This document shows, in pieces, positions 53,519-63,054 of a stretch of DNA of 64,000 nucleotides. The notes below the pieces were generated by a model. That model ran no database searches, was not told the origin of the DNA, and saw only the letters and a program-made list of their open reading frames with translations. Origin of the DNA: Saccharopolyspora phatthalungensis (lineage in GTDB: Bacteria > Actinomycetota > Actinomycetes > Mycobacteriales > Pseudonocardiaceae); assembly GCF_014203395.1 (NCBI RefSeq), contig NZ_JACHIW010000001.1:2542001-2606000 (forward strand), written 5' to 3'. Each line of letters opens with the position of its first letter. The stretch's first letter is position 1. Both the position numbers and the translations under genes were made by a program.

Positions 53519-54205
53519 GTGACCGGTGAAGCGACAGCCGAGGTCGGCGAATCCCGGCCGGTCCGGGTTTTCCTGGTCGACGACCACGCCTTGTTCCGCG
53601 CCGGGGTGCGCGCCGAACTCGCTGCGGCGGCCGAGCAGGTCGAGGTGGTCGGCGAGGCCGGATCGGTGGCCGAGGCGGTCGCCGGCATCGGTCACTACCA
53701 GCCCGAGGTGGTGCTGCTCGACGTGCACATGCCCGACGGCGGCGGTGCCGAGGTGCTGCGGCAGGTGCGCAGCAAGAACGCCGAAGTGGTGTTCTTGGCG
53801 CTGTCGGTGTCGGACGCGGCCGAGGACGTCATCGCGGTGATCCGGGGCGGCGCGCGGGGTTACGTCACCAAGACCATCTCCGGGCGGGAGCTCGCGGACG
53901 CGATCGAGCGGGTCCGGGCCGGTGACGCGGTGTTCTCGCCGCGGCTGGCGGGTTTCGTGCTGGACGCCTTCTCGGAGGGGCCGAATTCGGCGCCGGTCGG
54001 CGACCCGGAGCTCGACCTGCTCACGCCGCGGGAGCGCGAGGTGCTGCGGCTGCTGGCGCGCGGCTACGCCTACAAGGAGATCGCCTCGGAGCTGTTCATC
54101 TCGGTGAAGACGGTGGAAACGCACGTGTCGAGCGTCCTGCGCAAGACGCAGCTGTCGAACCGCTACGAGCTCTCCCGCTGGGCCTCCGACCGCCGCCTGG
54201 TCTGA
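53519..54205 (+). CDS. LuxR-type (NarL/LiaR) response regulator
   Basis: 228 residues. Receiver with VFLVDDHALFRAGV, phospho-Asp in VVLLDVHMPDGGG, Thr/Lys switch (YVTKTISG), and a LuxR helix-turn-helix LTPREREVLRLLARGYAYKEIASELFISVKTVETHVSSVLRK. GTG 53519 is chosen because GGAGG then lies nine bases upstream; ATG 53510 abuts it. Partner of the PspC kinase; expected to bind the two palindromes at 52075-52121. Confidence 0.92.
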   Translation: MTGEATAEVGESRPVRVFLVDDHALFRAGVRAELAAAAEQVEVVGEAGSVAEAVAGIGHYQPEVVLLDVHMPDGGGAEVLRQVRSKNAEVVFLALSVSDAAEDVIAVIRGGARGYVTKTISGRELADAIERVRAGDAVFSPRLAGFVLDAFSEGPNSAPVGDPELDLLTPREREVLRLLARGYAYKEIASELFISVKTVETHVSSVLRKTQLSNRYELSRWASDRRLV

Positions 54206-54238
54206 ACGCCCGGGCGGGATGGGCCCGTCTGGTTCCGC

Positions 54239-54515
54239 TCACTTCATGGGGTGGTTGGTGGCCAGGTCGGCGTAGAGCTGGGAACCCCGCATCAGCCCGA
54301 GGCGGAACCGGGTCCAGGCGCGAGGGTGCTCCGATGCGTTGTCCTGCTCCTTACCCGATGCGGGAAAACCGGCGGGGACAACGGGTTTCGGCGCAGGAGA
54401 GCGGCGGGTCAGCGCGACGCCGAGCAGGACGATCGCCATGCCCAGCAGGCTCGCAGGCCCAGTTCCTCGCCGAGCAGCAACCAGCCGAGCAACACCGACA
54501 CGATCGGCATCAGCC
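54239..54515 (-). pseudogene. C-terminal remnant of an EamA/DMT-type transporter
   Basis: Minus-strand reading gives PIVSVLLGWLLLGEELG, typical of the last-but-one repeat of EamA exporters, then after a frame change LLGMAIVLLGVALTRRSP to the end at 54239. The rest of the gene is missing at the junction with the LysR remnant. Such transporters usually diverge from a LysR regulator gene. Confidence 0.65.
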
Positions 54516-55326
54516 GCCGTCCGCGATCAGCCAACAGCTGTCCACGCTGGAGAAGGAGGCGGGCACTCCGCTGCTCGAAAAGGTCGGGCGCGGGCTCAAA
54601 CCGACCCCGGCGGGCACTCTGCTCGCCGAGCGCGCCGGGAAGATCGCCGACCTGCTCAGCAGCACCGAGGTGGAACTGGCCGACATCCGTGCCGGACGCA
54701 CCGGGCTGCTGCGGGTGCGGTTCTTCCACACCGCCAGCGTCGGGCTGATCCCGCCCGCGGTCGCCAAGTTCCGCGCCGAACATCCCGAGGTGCAACTCGA
54801 CCTGCGGATGCAGGAGGCGGGGCTGCTCGACGAGGTGGTCCTCGGTGAGGCCGATCGCGCGATCACCGTGGTGGGGCGGGCGGCACCCGAGCGACGCGGA
54901 GTGCGGTTCGTGCACCTCGCCGACGACCCGTACCGCCTCGTGCTGCCGAAATCGCACCCGATGGCCGCGCAGGACTGCGTCGATCTCGCTCAGCTGGCCC
55001 GCGATTCCTGGGTGAACAGCGCCTTGACCGGCGACGAAATCTGTGCACAGCTGCTCCAGGACGCCTACGCCAGTGCCGGGTTCACGCCCAAGGTGGTGCT
55101 GGAGACCGACGGCAGCTACTCCGCACAGGGCTTTGTGGCCGCCGAACTCGGCGTCGCGCTGGTCCCACGGCTGGGCCTCGACGTTGTGCATCCCGGCGTG
55201 GTGGTGCGGCCGGCGCGCCGCCCGGAGCCGGTGCGCCGACTCTACGTCGCGGTGCGCGAAACGGTAGCCGACCGCCCGGCCACCCAGTCGCTGCTCGACA
55301 CCCTGCTGGAGATCGCCCGTGCCTGA
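54516..55326 (+). pseudogene. LysR-family regulator lacking the first half of its helix-turn-helix
   Basis: From about 54516 the plus strand reads PPSAISQQLSTLEKEAGTPLLEK, the recognition helix and linker of a LysR protein, followed by a complete effector domain (LRVRFFHTASVGLIPPAVAKF to LLDTLLEIARA). The roughly 30 residues with the first helices and start are absent, replaced by transporter sequence from the other strand. The frame is open upstream, but that sequence is unrelated. DNA binding should be lost. Confidence 0.7.
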
Positions 55327-55372
55327 CCTCGAAATGCCGTGCGGGAAGGGCCCCGACCAGGCGTGACACGGG

Positions 55373-56914
55373 TCAGCCCCGGTGGTCGGTGTTGATCAAC
55401 GGCTGGCCGTCCGGGCCCGTGACCATGCCGAGCACGTGCCGCTCGGTGATCTTGTTGCCGCCCTTGGCGAACTGCACTGTGACGACCACGTTCGAACCCA
55501 CCTGCACCGGGTCACCGATGATCACGACGTTGTCGATCGAGTGCCAGAAGCGCTCGTAGCGGTCCTTGCCCTGCGCCTGCAGGCTCGGGCCCAGCATGTT
55601 CCAAGCCTGGTCCAGCCTCTGCGGCACCAGCGAGTAGTACGTGCGCACCGCACCCACGCTGTCGTTCTGCGACGGCTGCGGCGGGGCGGCGGGCGGCGAG
55701 CTGATCTCGGTCGGTGTCGAAGTCACCGCCGCCGAGGTCACCGCAGCCGAAGTCGCCGTCGTCGGTGACGCCGATTTGGTCGGCTTGCCGCTGGCTGCCG
55801 GAGCCGGCTCCGCCGGAGCGGACGGACTGGGCTGCCCCTGCGGCGAGTCGTTGCCGAAGGCATTCGCGGCGAGCACTCCGACCAGCACCGCTACCAGGAT
55901 CGCTACCAGCCACAACACCACCTGGCGGTAGTTGCGCCGCGGTGCCTCCGCCGCCTGCGCCGCACCGCCGACCCGAGTGGGTGGGTTGGCCGTCGTTGGC
56001 GGCGGAGCCACCTGGGTGCCCGCCGGCGGGGTGCGCGGCGCTGCTGGCGCAGGCCGCTGCCAGCTGCCGTTCGGCGAGGTGTTCGGGATCGGCCGTCTGT
56101 CGACCACCGCCTGCAGCAGTTCGCGGGCCTGCGCCATCGTCGGCCGGTCGACCGGGTCCGGGCGCAGCAACTGCATCAGCGCCGGGGTCATCGGCCCGGC
56201 CTGCCGCGGCGGCTCGATCTGCCCGCGCGCCACCCGGTGCAGCAGGCTGATCGCGTTCTCGTCCACCCCGAACGGCGGCTCGCCCTCGATCGCCGCGTAC
56301 AGCGTCGAGCCCAGCGAGAACACGTCGGACGCGGGTGCCGGGTCCCGGCCCAGCGCCACCTCCGGCGCCAGATAGGCCGGGGTGCCGGCGAGAATGCCGC
56401 TCTTGGTCACCGCGACGTCCCCGATGGCTCGGGAGATGCCGAAGTCGGTGATCTTGGCGATGTTGTTGTCGCCGAGCAGGATGTTGCCCGGTTTGAGATC
56501 TCGGTGCACGATGCCGGCCATGTGCGCCGCGGCGAGTGCCCCGGCCACCTGCACGCCGATCCGGGCCACCTGCAGCGGTGGCAGTACGCCCTGCTCGTCG
56601 ATGACCGAAGCGAGGCTTTGCGACGGCAGGTACTCCATGACCAGGACCGGATGGCCCTCGTCTTCGGCGACGTCGAACACGACGATCGCGTTCTGATGCT
56701 GCAATCGGGCGGCGATGCGGCCTTCGCGCATCGACCGCTGACGGGCTTCCTCGGTCTCCTCGGGGGTGTAGCCGGGTTGCAGCAGCAGCTGCTTCACTGC
56801 GACCGTGCGGTGCAGGCGCTCGTCTACGGCCTGCCACACCACGCCCATGGCGCCGCTGCCGATCTGCTGCTGCAAGCGGTACCGGCCCGCGATCAAACGA
56901 CCTTCGGCGCTCAC
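55373..56914 (-). CDS. Receptor Ser/Thr kinase with extracellular NTF2-like domain
   Basis: 513 residues. Kinase domain 10-275 intact: IGSGAMGVVW, VAVKQL, IVHRDLKPGNILL, ITDFGISRA, GTPAYLAPEV. Pro-rich juxtamembrane region, one membrane helix near 330-353 (VVLWLVAILVAVLVGVLAANAFG), a Ser/Thr/Ala linker, then an extracellular domain of about 95 residues (VRTYYSLVPQRLDQAWNMLG, YERFWHSIDNVVI) resembling the NTF2/SnoaL-like sensors of actinobacterial kinases. Paralogue of the next kinase. Ligand unknown. Confidence 0.92.
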   Translation of the reverse strand: MSAEGRLIAGRYRLQQQIGSGAMGVVWQAVDERLHRTVAVKQLLLQPGYTPEETEEARQRSMREGRIAARLQHQNAIVVFDVAEDEGHPVLVMEYLPSQSLASVIDEQGVLPPLQVARIGVQVAGALAAAHMAGIVHRDLKPGNILLGDNNIAKITDFGISRAIGDVAVTKSGILAGTPAYLAPEVALGRDPAPASDVFSLGSTLYAAIEGEPPFGVDENAISLLHRVARGQIEPPRQAGPMTPALMQLLRPDPVDRPTMAQARELLQAVVDRRPIPNTSPNGSWQRPAPAAPRTPPAGTQVAPPPTTANPPTRVGGAAQAAEAPRRNYRQVVLWLVAILVAVLVGVLAANAFGNDSPQGQPSPSAPAEPAPAASGKPTKSASPTTATSAAVTSAAVTSTPTEISSPPAAPPQPSQNDSVGAVRTYYSLVPQRLDQAWNMLGPSLQAQGKDRYERFWHSIDNVVIIGDPVQVGSNVVVTVQFAKGGNKITERHVLGMVTGPDGQPLINTDHRG

Positions 56915-57116
56915 CGGTGTCTCCTGGTACTGGCTGTGCCTAGTTGGACAGTACTGACCGGACCCCCGTGGCCAGCTTTCACCCGACGGTGTGCAACGTT
57001 ACTGGGCGTCTCGCCCCCGTCCACACCCCGGGGCCACCCGTGCCCGAAAACGCCTGGGACCGGGGCGCCCGCGCCTTGGCGAACGCCCCGGCCAGCGCGT
57101 GTTCGAGCCTGATCCC

Positions 57117-58559
57117 CTAGTTCCCGCCGGAGCCGCCGCCTGCGCCACTGCCGGAGCCGCCGGTCGGCTGAGTCGTCGGCTCCGACGGGTCGTTGGTGTC
57201 CGTGGGGGGCGTCGTCTTCGTGGCCGTTGGCTGCTTCGACGTCGTCGGAGCCTCCTGCTCCTGCGTCGTGGTCGGCTGCTTCGCCGTCGTGGTCGGCTGC
57301 CGCGCCGTCGTCTGTTGATGCCTCGCCGTCGTGGTGGGCGCGTCCTCGGTCGTCGTCTCCTGCGGAGGCGCCGGCGCCTGAGGCTGCTGCGAGGTCTGCT
57401 GATTGCTCGTGTTCCCCGGCGGAGTCGGGGTCTTCATCAGCGCCGAGGTCACTAGGACCGCGATCACCGCCACGGCCACCAGTGCGATGCCCGAGATCAC
57501 GACCGGCCGCTTGTTCTTGCGCGGCTTCTCGTAGATCGCCGCGTCGCCGCGGGTGTCGGAACCCATGTACGAGGTGGCGTCGGCGTAGGCCGGCTCCGAG
57601 TAAGGCTCGTCCTCGAAGTAGGCGACGGCGGTGCCCTCCGAACCGACCACGCTGGTCGGGGCCAGGTCCGGCTGGCTGGACTCCGGAGCCAGCGCGGGCG
57701 GGATCGGCGCCGCCATGGTCGGGATCGAGGTCACCGAGCCGCCGTCGGCAACCGACTGCAGCATCTCGCGGACCTGTGCCATGTCCGGCCGGTCCTCGAC
57801 CCGCGCGGCCATCATGGCCATCAGCGGCTGTGCCATCGGGCCGGCCTGCTGCGGCGGTTCGATCTTCCCGGCGGCCACCGCGTGCAGCAGCGCGAGGGTG
57901 TTCTCGTTGAGCCCGAACGGCGGACGGCCCTCGATCGCCGCGTACAGCGTGGCGCCGAGAGAGAACACGTCGGAGGCGGGCGTCGGCTCCTGACCCATCG
58001 CCACGTCGGGCGAGAGATAGGCGGGCGTTCCGGCGAGCATCCCGGTCTTGGTGACCTGCACGTCGCCCTGCGCCCGCGAGATGCCGAAGTCGGTGATCTT
58101 CACCTGGCCGTTGTCGCCCAGCAGGATGTTGCCGGGCTTGATGTCGCGGTGCACGACACCGGCGGCGTGCGCCGCACCGAGCGCCGAGGCCACCTGCGCA
58201 CCGATCCGCGCTACCTCGCGCGGCGGGAGCGGTCCGTGGTCGGACATCATCCCGGCCAGGCTGGTGGACGGCAGGTACTCCATGACCAGGACCGGCTGAC
58301 CCTCGTCCTCGGCCACGTCGTAGACCGAGATGGCGTTCGGGTGCTGGAGCCGGGCCGCGATCCGGCCCTCCCGCATTGCCCGTTGCCGCGCTTCCTCGGC
58401 CTCACCCGGATCCAATCCGGGCTGCAGCAACAACTGCTTGACCGCGACCGTGCGGTGCAGGCGCTCGTCGACACACTCCCACACCACGCCCATCGCGCCA
58501 CTGCCGATGCGTCGCTGCACTCGGTAGCGTCCGGCGACCAGGCGACCTTCGTCGCTCAC
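57117..58559 (-). CDS. Receptor Ser/Thr kinase with Thr-rich extracellular tail
   Basis: 480 residues. Kinase domain closely similar to that of the downstream paralogue (IGSGAMGVVWECVDERLHR, VVHRDIKPGNILL, ITDFGISRA, GTPAYLSPDV). Membrane helix near 352-374, then no folded sensor but about 100 residues of Thr/Gln/Pro/Lys repeats ending GGSGSGAGGGSGGN, which could span the wall or be glycosylated. Tandem duplication followed by loss or gain of the sensor domain is likely. Confidence 0.92.
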   Translation of the reverse strand: MSDEGRLVAGRYRVQRRIGSGAMGVVWECVDERLHRTVAVKQLLLQPGLDPGEAEEARQRAMREGRIAARLQHPNAISVYDVAEDEGQPVLVMEYLPSTSLAGMMSDHGPLPPREVARIGAQVASALGAAHAAGVVHRDIKPGNILLGDNGQVKITDFGISRAQGDVQVTKTGMLAGTPAYLSPDVAMGQEPTPASDVFSLGATLYAAIEGRPPFGLNENTLALLHAVAAGKIEPPQQAGPMAQPLMAMMAARVEDRPDMAQVREMLQSVADGGSVTSIPTMAAPIPPALAPESSQPDLAPTSVVGSEGTAVAYFEDEPYSEPAYADATSYMGSDTRGDAAIYEKPRKNKRPVVISGIALVAVAVIAVLVTSALMKTPTPPGNTSNQQTSQQPQAPAPPQETTTEDAPTTTARHQQTTARQPTTTAKQPTTTQEQEAPTTSKQPTATKTTPPTDTNDPSEPTTQPTGGSGSGAGGGSGGN

Positions 58560-59039
58560 CGACGTCTCCCCGTACTGCTATCGATGCCCAACAGGCACCG
58601 CGAGATCCCAGGCGGTTGGTTCCCGGGCGCGGCCCCACCGAACATCGGCGGATTAGGCGGACCGGGCTCCGGTCCCCCGACATGTACACATTCTCGACGC
58701 GGCTCGAGTTGGCCGGATGGCTCGATCCAAACCGCGATACCGGAGCCTAGCCGACGGCGTATCGGCGTAGGCCCGAAGTCGAAAAGATCCGTGCGACCTG
58801 ATTCGACGGTACGCGACAAGCCCGGCGCGGTCGGTCGAACCGGGTGCTCCACACAGTCGTTTTCGCTGGTGATGTTGGTTCTATCGGGCGGTCGGGGGCG
58901 CCCGGTGGGGCGGCGCACCGGTTGCGTGGCGCAACGATATCGGCTCTGTCTGGTTCATCCCGGTACGGCATGGAGCGTTTCAGTGGACTCGGGTCGTTGT
59001 CGCATTGTTGTGAGAACCCGCCGAGGCGCGTGAAGGTGC
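58560..59039. other. Intergenic region upstream of the kinase pair
   Basis: 480 bases with no convincing gene on either strand; it probably contains the promoter of the kinases (minus strand). Confidence 0.4.
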
Positions 59040-59786
59040 TCAACGGGGTGCCAGGTGCCGTGCGCTGAGCAAATCCGCATTGACGATCTTCGGGCAGGCG
59101 CCGGATTCGACGGTCAGCAATTGCCGCAGCACCACCCGGTCGCCGTCCGGATAGGTCGCCTCGACCTCCGCCAGCACCACCCCGTCCGGCCTGGCCCGCA
59201 CCCGCGGCCGCACCGATGTGACCGCGTCCCACGCCTGGGCCAATTCAGCCTGATGCCCGGCGAGCAGGCCAGGGGCCACCAGCTTGACCGCCGTGCTCGG
59301 GTCGCGCTCCAGGCGCCGGTAGAACTCGGTGGCCACCTTGAGCGCTGAGTCGTCGCTGCCTGCGGCGGGGTTCGCGGTGCTCTGCTCGGCCACCAGCGGC
59401 TCCTCGATGGCGCTGCCCGAACCGGCCGCCTCGGCGAAGCCGCCGTTGGCGGAGAACGGCCAGCGGGCCTGCCGAACCAAATCCGGTCGCAGCGCCAGCA
59501 CGCCATCGATGCGGGCGGCCGAGGTGGCCGGACGTGGCGCGGCGGCAGGCTGCGTGATGATCGCCGTAATGGCGGCGGTGGCGCCCATCAGCAGCACGAC
59601 ACCCAGCGTGCCGAAGGCGATCCGGGTGAGCCGCGGCGGTGCGGCGGCCGCCGGATCGGGCGCTCTGAGGAGTTCATCGGCGAGCCTTTCGTGCTCGGCA
59701 GAGACCGGATCCCGCTTGATCAACTCGGTTACCGTGACCGACTCGCCGTGGGCTCGCCGCCTGCTGCTCGAAGGATGCTGCTCCAC
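59040..59786 (-). CDS. Single-pass membrane protein with extracellular NTF2-like domain
   Basis: 248 residues from GTG 59786. A cytoplasmic 50-residue start, one helix (IAFGTLGVVLLMGATAAITAIIT), then an extracellular region with helix ALKVATEFYRRLERDPSTAVKLV and strands VRPRVRARPDGVVLAEVEATYPDGDRVVLRQLLTVE. The pattern of a leading helix with paired acidic/aromatic residues and four strands resembles the sensor of the kinase at 55373-56914. The longer upstream frame lacks a ribosome site. Function unknown. Confidence 0.75.
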   Translation of the reverse strand: MEQHPSSSRRRAHGESVTVTELIKRDPVSAEHERLADELLRAPDPAAAAPPRLTRIAFGTLGVVLLMGATAAITAIITQPAAAPRPATSAARIDGVLALRPDLVRQARWPFSANGGFAEAAGSGSAIEEPLVAEQSTANPAAGSDDSALKVATEFYRRLERDPSTAVKLVAPGLLAGHQAELAQAWDAVTSVRPRVRARPDGVVLAEVEATYPDGDRVVLRQLLTVESGACPKIVNADLLSARHLAPR

Positions 59787-59919
59787 GCTGCCCGTCCTCG
59801 TCAGTTGGCTCCGCCGAACTCGTACCGCGCCGACGCCCCGGTGGGAAGACCTACCGCCGAGTTCACTGGAAGGGGTGCGCCGGACGGGCCCCAACGGAGT
59901 ACTTGATCACGATCCGTGA

Positions 59920-60828
59920 TCAGGTGATCCGCTTGTCGGAGATGATCAGCGGCTCGTCGGCGAGCGTGTACCGCAGCTCGTGCCGCTCGGTCTGCACCTT
60001 GCCGTCCGCCTTGGTCAGCCGCAGGGTGTGCACCGTGCTGTCCGGAGTCACGTGCACGTCGACGACCTCGACCGACCTGGCGTGCGAGTACCGGGCGGCG
60101 AACGCCTCGTAGCCCTCGGCCCGCAGCGGACCGGTGGTCAACGAGTAAGCGCTTCGCAGGTCGCCGCGGCCGATCGCGGCGTAGTACTCGTCCCCGCACC
60201 TCTTGATCGCATTGGTGTCGGCGAACAACAGCAGCTGCTGGTCCTCGAAGGCTGGCGTCGGTGTGGTCGACGTCGGCGCGGAGCTGGCGGTCGGCGAGCC
60301 GGGCACGTCGGGGTCCACGCCGCCGACCGCGAATGTGCTCGGCGGGCTCGGTTCGCCGTTCAGCACGGTCGGCAACATCTGCACCGAACCGGTCATGCGC
60401 ACCGCCTCCGGCCGGGTCGGCTCGCCGGTCAGGTAGTACGGGTCCGACGCCGGCACCGATGGGTACAACCGGCCGCGCGGCATGCCCGGTAGATCCAGCC
60501 CCTCGATCGGCGAGGAGCCGTCGGCCAACCACGTGGTGGCGAACATCAGCCCGCCCAGCGCGGCGGCCGACGAAGCGATCGCGAACCAGGCCGCTTGCCG
60601 CCAGGTTCGCGGCGGCGTGACCGAAGCCGGGACCATGCCCAGGTTGAACTTGTGCAGCCCGCCGACCGGAATGGTGTCGACCAGCGGATCGATCACCGGT
60701 TGTGCGGCAAGTTCGCGCGACGACGTCGGGCGGGTGTGGGCCGCCAGCGTCCGCCCGTGCGCGGGCTGTTCCGGGGCGGGCGGCCAGTCGAGCCGGCCGC
60801 TCCAGCCGAGGGTTCTGCCGCTGTCCAT
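59920..60828 (-). CDS. Single-pass membrane protein with extracellular NTF2-like domain
   Basis: 302 residues: an 85-residue cytoplasmic part (VIDPLVDTIPVGGLHKFNLG), a helix (AAWFAIASSAAALGGLMFATTW), a Pro/Ser/Thr linker, and an extracellular domain (IKRCGDEYYAAIGRGDLRSAYSLTTGPLRAEGYEAFAARYSHARSVEVVDVHV) similar in layout to the neighbour at 59040. First gene of the pair; 133 bases separate them. Possibly a cofactor or ligand-presenting partner of the kinases (inference). Confidence 0.75.
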   Translation of the reverse strand: MDSGRTLGWSGRLDWPPAPEQPAHGRTLAAHTRPTSSRELAAQPVIDPLVDTIPVGGLHKFNLGMVPASVTPPRTWRQAAWFAIASSAAALGGLMFATTWLADGSSPIEGLDLPGMPRGRLYPSVPASDPYYLTGEPTRPEAVRMTGSVQMLPTVLNGEPSPPSTFAVGGVDPDVPGSPTASSAPTSTTPTPAFEDQQLLLFADTNAIKRCGDEYYAAIGRGDLRSAYSLTTGPLRAEGYEAFAARYSHARSVEVVDVHVTPDSTVHTLRLTKADGKVQTERHELRYTLADEPLIISDKRIT

Positions 60829-60862
60829 CGGAGGTCTCGACTTTCTGCGACTCGCGGGGAGT

Positions 60863-61597
60863 TCAGGACGTGTCGACTACGTGGAATGCCTCGGCGAGTC
60901 GACCGGCCATGCCGTGCCGCTCGGCCGTTCGTGCCAGATGTCGCCGGATCATTGACCGGAGATCGTCGAGATGCGCGGTTTGCGACCGGTGCGCCGACAA
61001 CGCCGCGAGCTTCGCGTCGAAGTAATCGGTGATGTCGACCGCTCGGTTGATCCGCTCGTCGGGTGATTCCGACATCCACAGCTCGGCGACCGTCCATGGC
61101 TGCAGCCCCTCCTGCAGCAATTCGGGGTGGGCGAATCCGTTGCGCGCGTCCGGGTAGATCGCGGCCAGCGTGGCCTCGCCGACCGCGCGGTGGTCCGGGT
61201 GCGAGGTCGGGAGGTGGGCCCAGTTGATCTCCGGTGAATGGCTGATGACCCGGTGCGGGCGGACCGTGCGGATCATCTTGGTGATATCCCGCCGCAGCTG
61301 CAGGTTCGCGGTGACCTGGCCATCCCGGTAGCCGAGGAAGTGCACGTCGGTGACGCCCACGGCAGCCGCGGCGGCTCGCTGCTCGTCCTGCCGGAGGCGC
61401 GGCATGTCTTCGCGCGGGGTGTCGTCGAAGCCCCCAGCATCGCCAGCGGTGCACACGCAGTAGGTGACCTGCACGCCTGCGGCGACCCAGGAGGCGATGG
61501 TGCCCGCGGATCCGAAATCGACGTCGTCGGGGTGCGCGGTGACGACGAGGACGCGCCGGATTTCTGGGGATGGTTCCGGCGAAGTGGTCATGGTCAC
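60863..61597 (-). CDS. PIG-L family N-acetylglucosamine deacetylase
   Basis: 244 residues of the LmbE/MshB fold: zinc and catalytic motif VTAHPDDVDFGSAGTIASW, the third zinc ligand in THPDHRAVGEA-like TSHPDHRAVGEATL, and WMSESPDERIN. Members deacetylate GlcNAc-linked substrates such as GlcNAc-inositol (MshB) or mycothiol conjugates (Mca); this one is shorter than MshB, so the substrate is open. ATG 61597 or 61591. Confidence 0.88.
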   Translation of the reverse strand: MTMTTSPEPSPEIRRVLVVTAHPDDVDFGSAGTIASWVAAGVQVTYCVCTAGDAGGFDDTPREDMPRLRQDEQRAAAAAVGVTDVHFLGYRDGQVTANLQLRRDITKMIRTVRPHRVISHSPEINWAHLPTSHPDHRAVGEATLAAIYPDARNGFAHPELLQEGLQPWTVAELWMSESPDERINRAVDITDYFDAKLAALSAHRSQTAHLDDLRSMIRRHLARTAERHGMAGRLAEAFHVVDTS

Positions 61598-61704
61598 AGC
61601 CTATGCGGCAACCCTAGTAACTCCGCTGCGGGGTCGAGTAAGCACCCACTGTGATCAAGTGGGTCATTCGGCGCCCTCGAATGCGCCGAAGGGACTAATG
61701 CTGA

Positions 61705-62019
61705 TCAGAAGTCTCCCCTGCGGAACTTGCTCTGCGTAGACTGCAACGCCTTGACCGAGGCGATGCCACCGCCCCCACCGAGCAGGATCGCGAAGATATC
61801 CGCGCCCGCCGTGTCGCCGGTGCCGATCAGGAATGCCAGCAAGGTCACGCCCAGGCCGACCCCGGCGATCGGAAACCGCTTCCGGGCGAAATCGACGGCG
61901 GGCTGACCGCCGGGGCGCTTCTTCGCCGCGGACGTCAGCATCGCGAGATAGCCCGCGTGACCGGCGGCGGCGAGAACCGCGGCTAGCGTCACAAGGAAGG
62001 CCACTACACCGAGAACCAT
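61705..62019 (-). CDS. Small three-helix membrane protein
   Basis: 104 residues with hydrophobic segments near 3-24 (LGVVAFLVTLAAVLAAAGHAGYLA), 50-68 (IAGVGLGVTLLAFLIGTG) and 72-90, ending KFRRGDF. No family assigned; resembles small uncharacterised actinobacterial membrane proteins. Isolated, with an AT-rich patch upstream at 62030-62080. Confidence 0.65.
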   Translation of the reverse strand: MVLGVVAFLVTLAAVLAAAGHAGYLAMLTSAAKKRPGGQPAVDFARKRFPIAGVGLGVTLLAFLIGTGDTAGADIFAILLGGGGGIASVKALQSTQSKFRRGDF

Positions 62020-62166
62020 GACTTCAGTCTGCCTTGTCTCGGCGTTGCCCGGTATGGGTGATATCCCGGATATCTTCCGGATGACCCCGAGGTCGACGCG
62101 GCGACCGGGAAAGGTTGTGCTCTGGCCCCTGGATTGAGACCGGACTCACGCCTAGGTTCTCAGGCT

Positions 62167-62973
62167 ATGAGTGGTGATCGGTCGGCCGAGTCGGTTGGTA
62201 CGAACTCCGCAGCATCCCGCGCCGGCTGCCCGGGCCTGGCGGGCAAGCGCGCGCTCGTCACCGGAGCGGCCAGCGGGATCGGGGCCGCCGTGGCCCGTCG
62301 ACTAGCCGGGGCCGGGGCCGAGGTGATCGCGGTGGACCGGGCGGCGGATGCGGTCAAGGCGGTCGCCGCCGAGATCGGCGCCGAGGCCCGGGTCGTCGAT
62401 CTGGCCGACCTCGATGCCGCCGCGGATCTCGGCGATCGGGCGGACGTCGTGGTCAACAACGCCGGCTTCCAGCACATCGCACCGATCCACCAGTTCCCGA
62501 CCGACACCTTCAGCGCGATGCTGCGGGTGATGGTGGAGGCGCCGTTCCGGATCGTGCGCGCCGCGCTGCCGGGCATGTACGACCGGGGCTGGGGCCGGAT
62601 CGTCAACATCTCGTCCGTGCATGGCCTGCGCGCCTCGCCGTTCAAGAGTGCATACGTGACCGCCAAGCACGCGATCGAAGGGTTGTCCAAGACGATCGCG
62701 GTAGAAGGCGCGCCGCATGGGGTGACGTCGAACTGCCTCTGCCCGGGCTTCGCGCGCACCCCGCTGGTGGAGCGCCAGGTCGCCGAGCAAGCGAAACTGC
62801 TCCGGGTGCCCGAGGACCAGGTCGTCGAGGACGTGCTGCTGGCCCGCACACCGATCAAGCGCCTCGTGGAGCCGGACGAGGTCGCCGAGTTCGCGATGTG
62901 GCTGTGCGGTCCGGGCACCACCTCGATCACCGGCGCCTCGTTCCCGATCGACGGCGGCTGGACAGCGCACTGA
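62167..62973 (+). CDS. Short-chain dehydrogenase, 3-hydroxybutyrate dehydrogenase-like
   Basis: 268 residues. NAD-binding TGAASGIGAAVARRLA, NNAGFQH, catalytic Ser in NISSVHG and Tyr-Lys in SAYVTAKH, and the hydroxybutyrate-dehydrogenase-type stretch NCLCPGFARTPLVERQVAEQA. Acts on D-3-hydroxybutyrate or a related hydroxyacid; no ketone-body genes are adjacent. ATG 62167 is preferred over upstream 62134 because the family begins shortly before the Rossmann fold. Confidence 0.88.
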   Translation: MSGDRSAESVGTNSAASRAGCPGLAGKRALVTGAASGIGAAVARRLAGAGAEVIAVDRAADAVKAVAAEIGAEARVVDLADLDAAADLGDRADVVVNNAGFQHIAPIHQFPTDTFSAMLRVMVEAPFRIVRAALPGMYDRGWGRIVNISSVHGLRASPFKSAYVTAKHAIEGLSKTIAVEGAPHGVTSNCLCPGFARTPLVERQVAEQAKLLRVPEDQVVEDVLLARTPIKRLVEPDEVAEFAMWLCGPGTTSITGASFPIDGGWTAH

Positions 62974-63054
62974 ACTTTCCGTTGTCCCGCAACCTGATCG
63001 CCACGGCTGCGGTTTCGGTGCGCCAAAGGCCGAAATCCCCGGTGGGGAGCGCTT

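Noticed and set aside
51017..54124. A 1035-codon minus-strand frame across the PspC and two-component genes
   Set aside because: It covers genes on both strands that have clear domains in other frames; its translation is Arg/Ala/Gly-rich with no recognisable domain.
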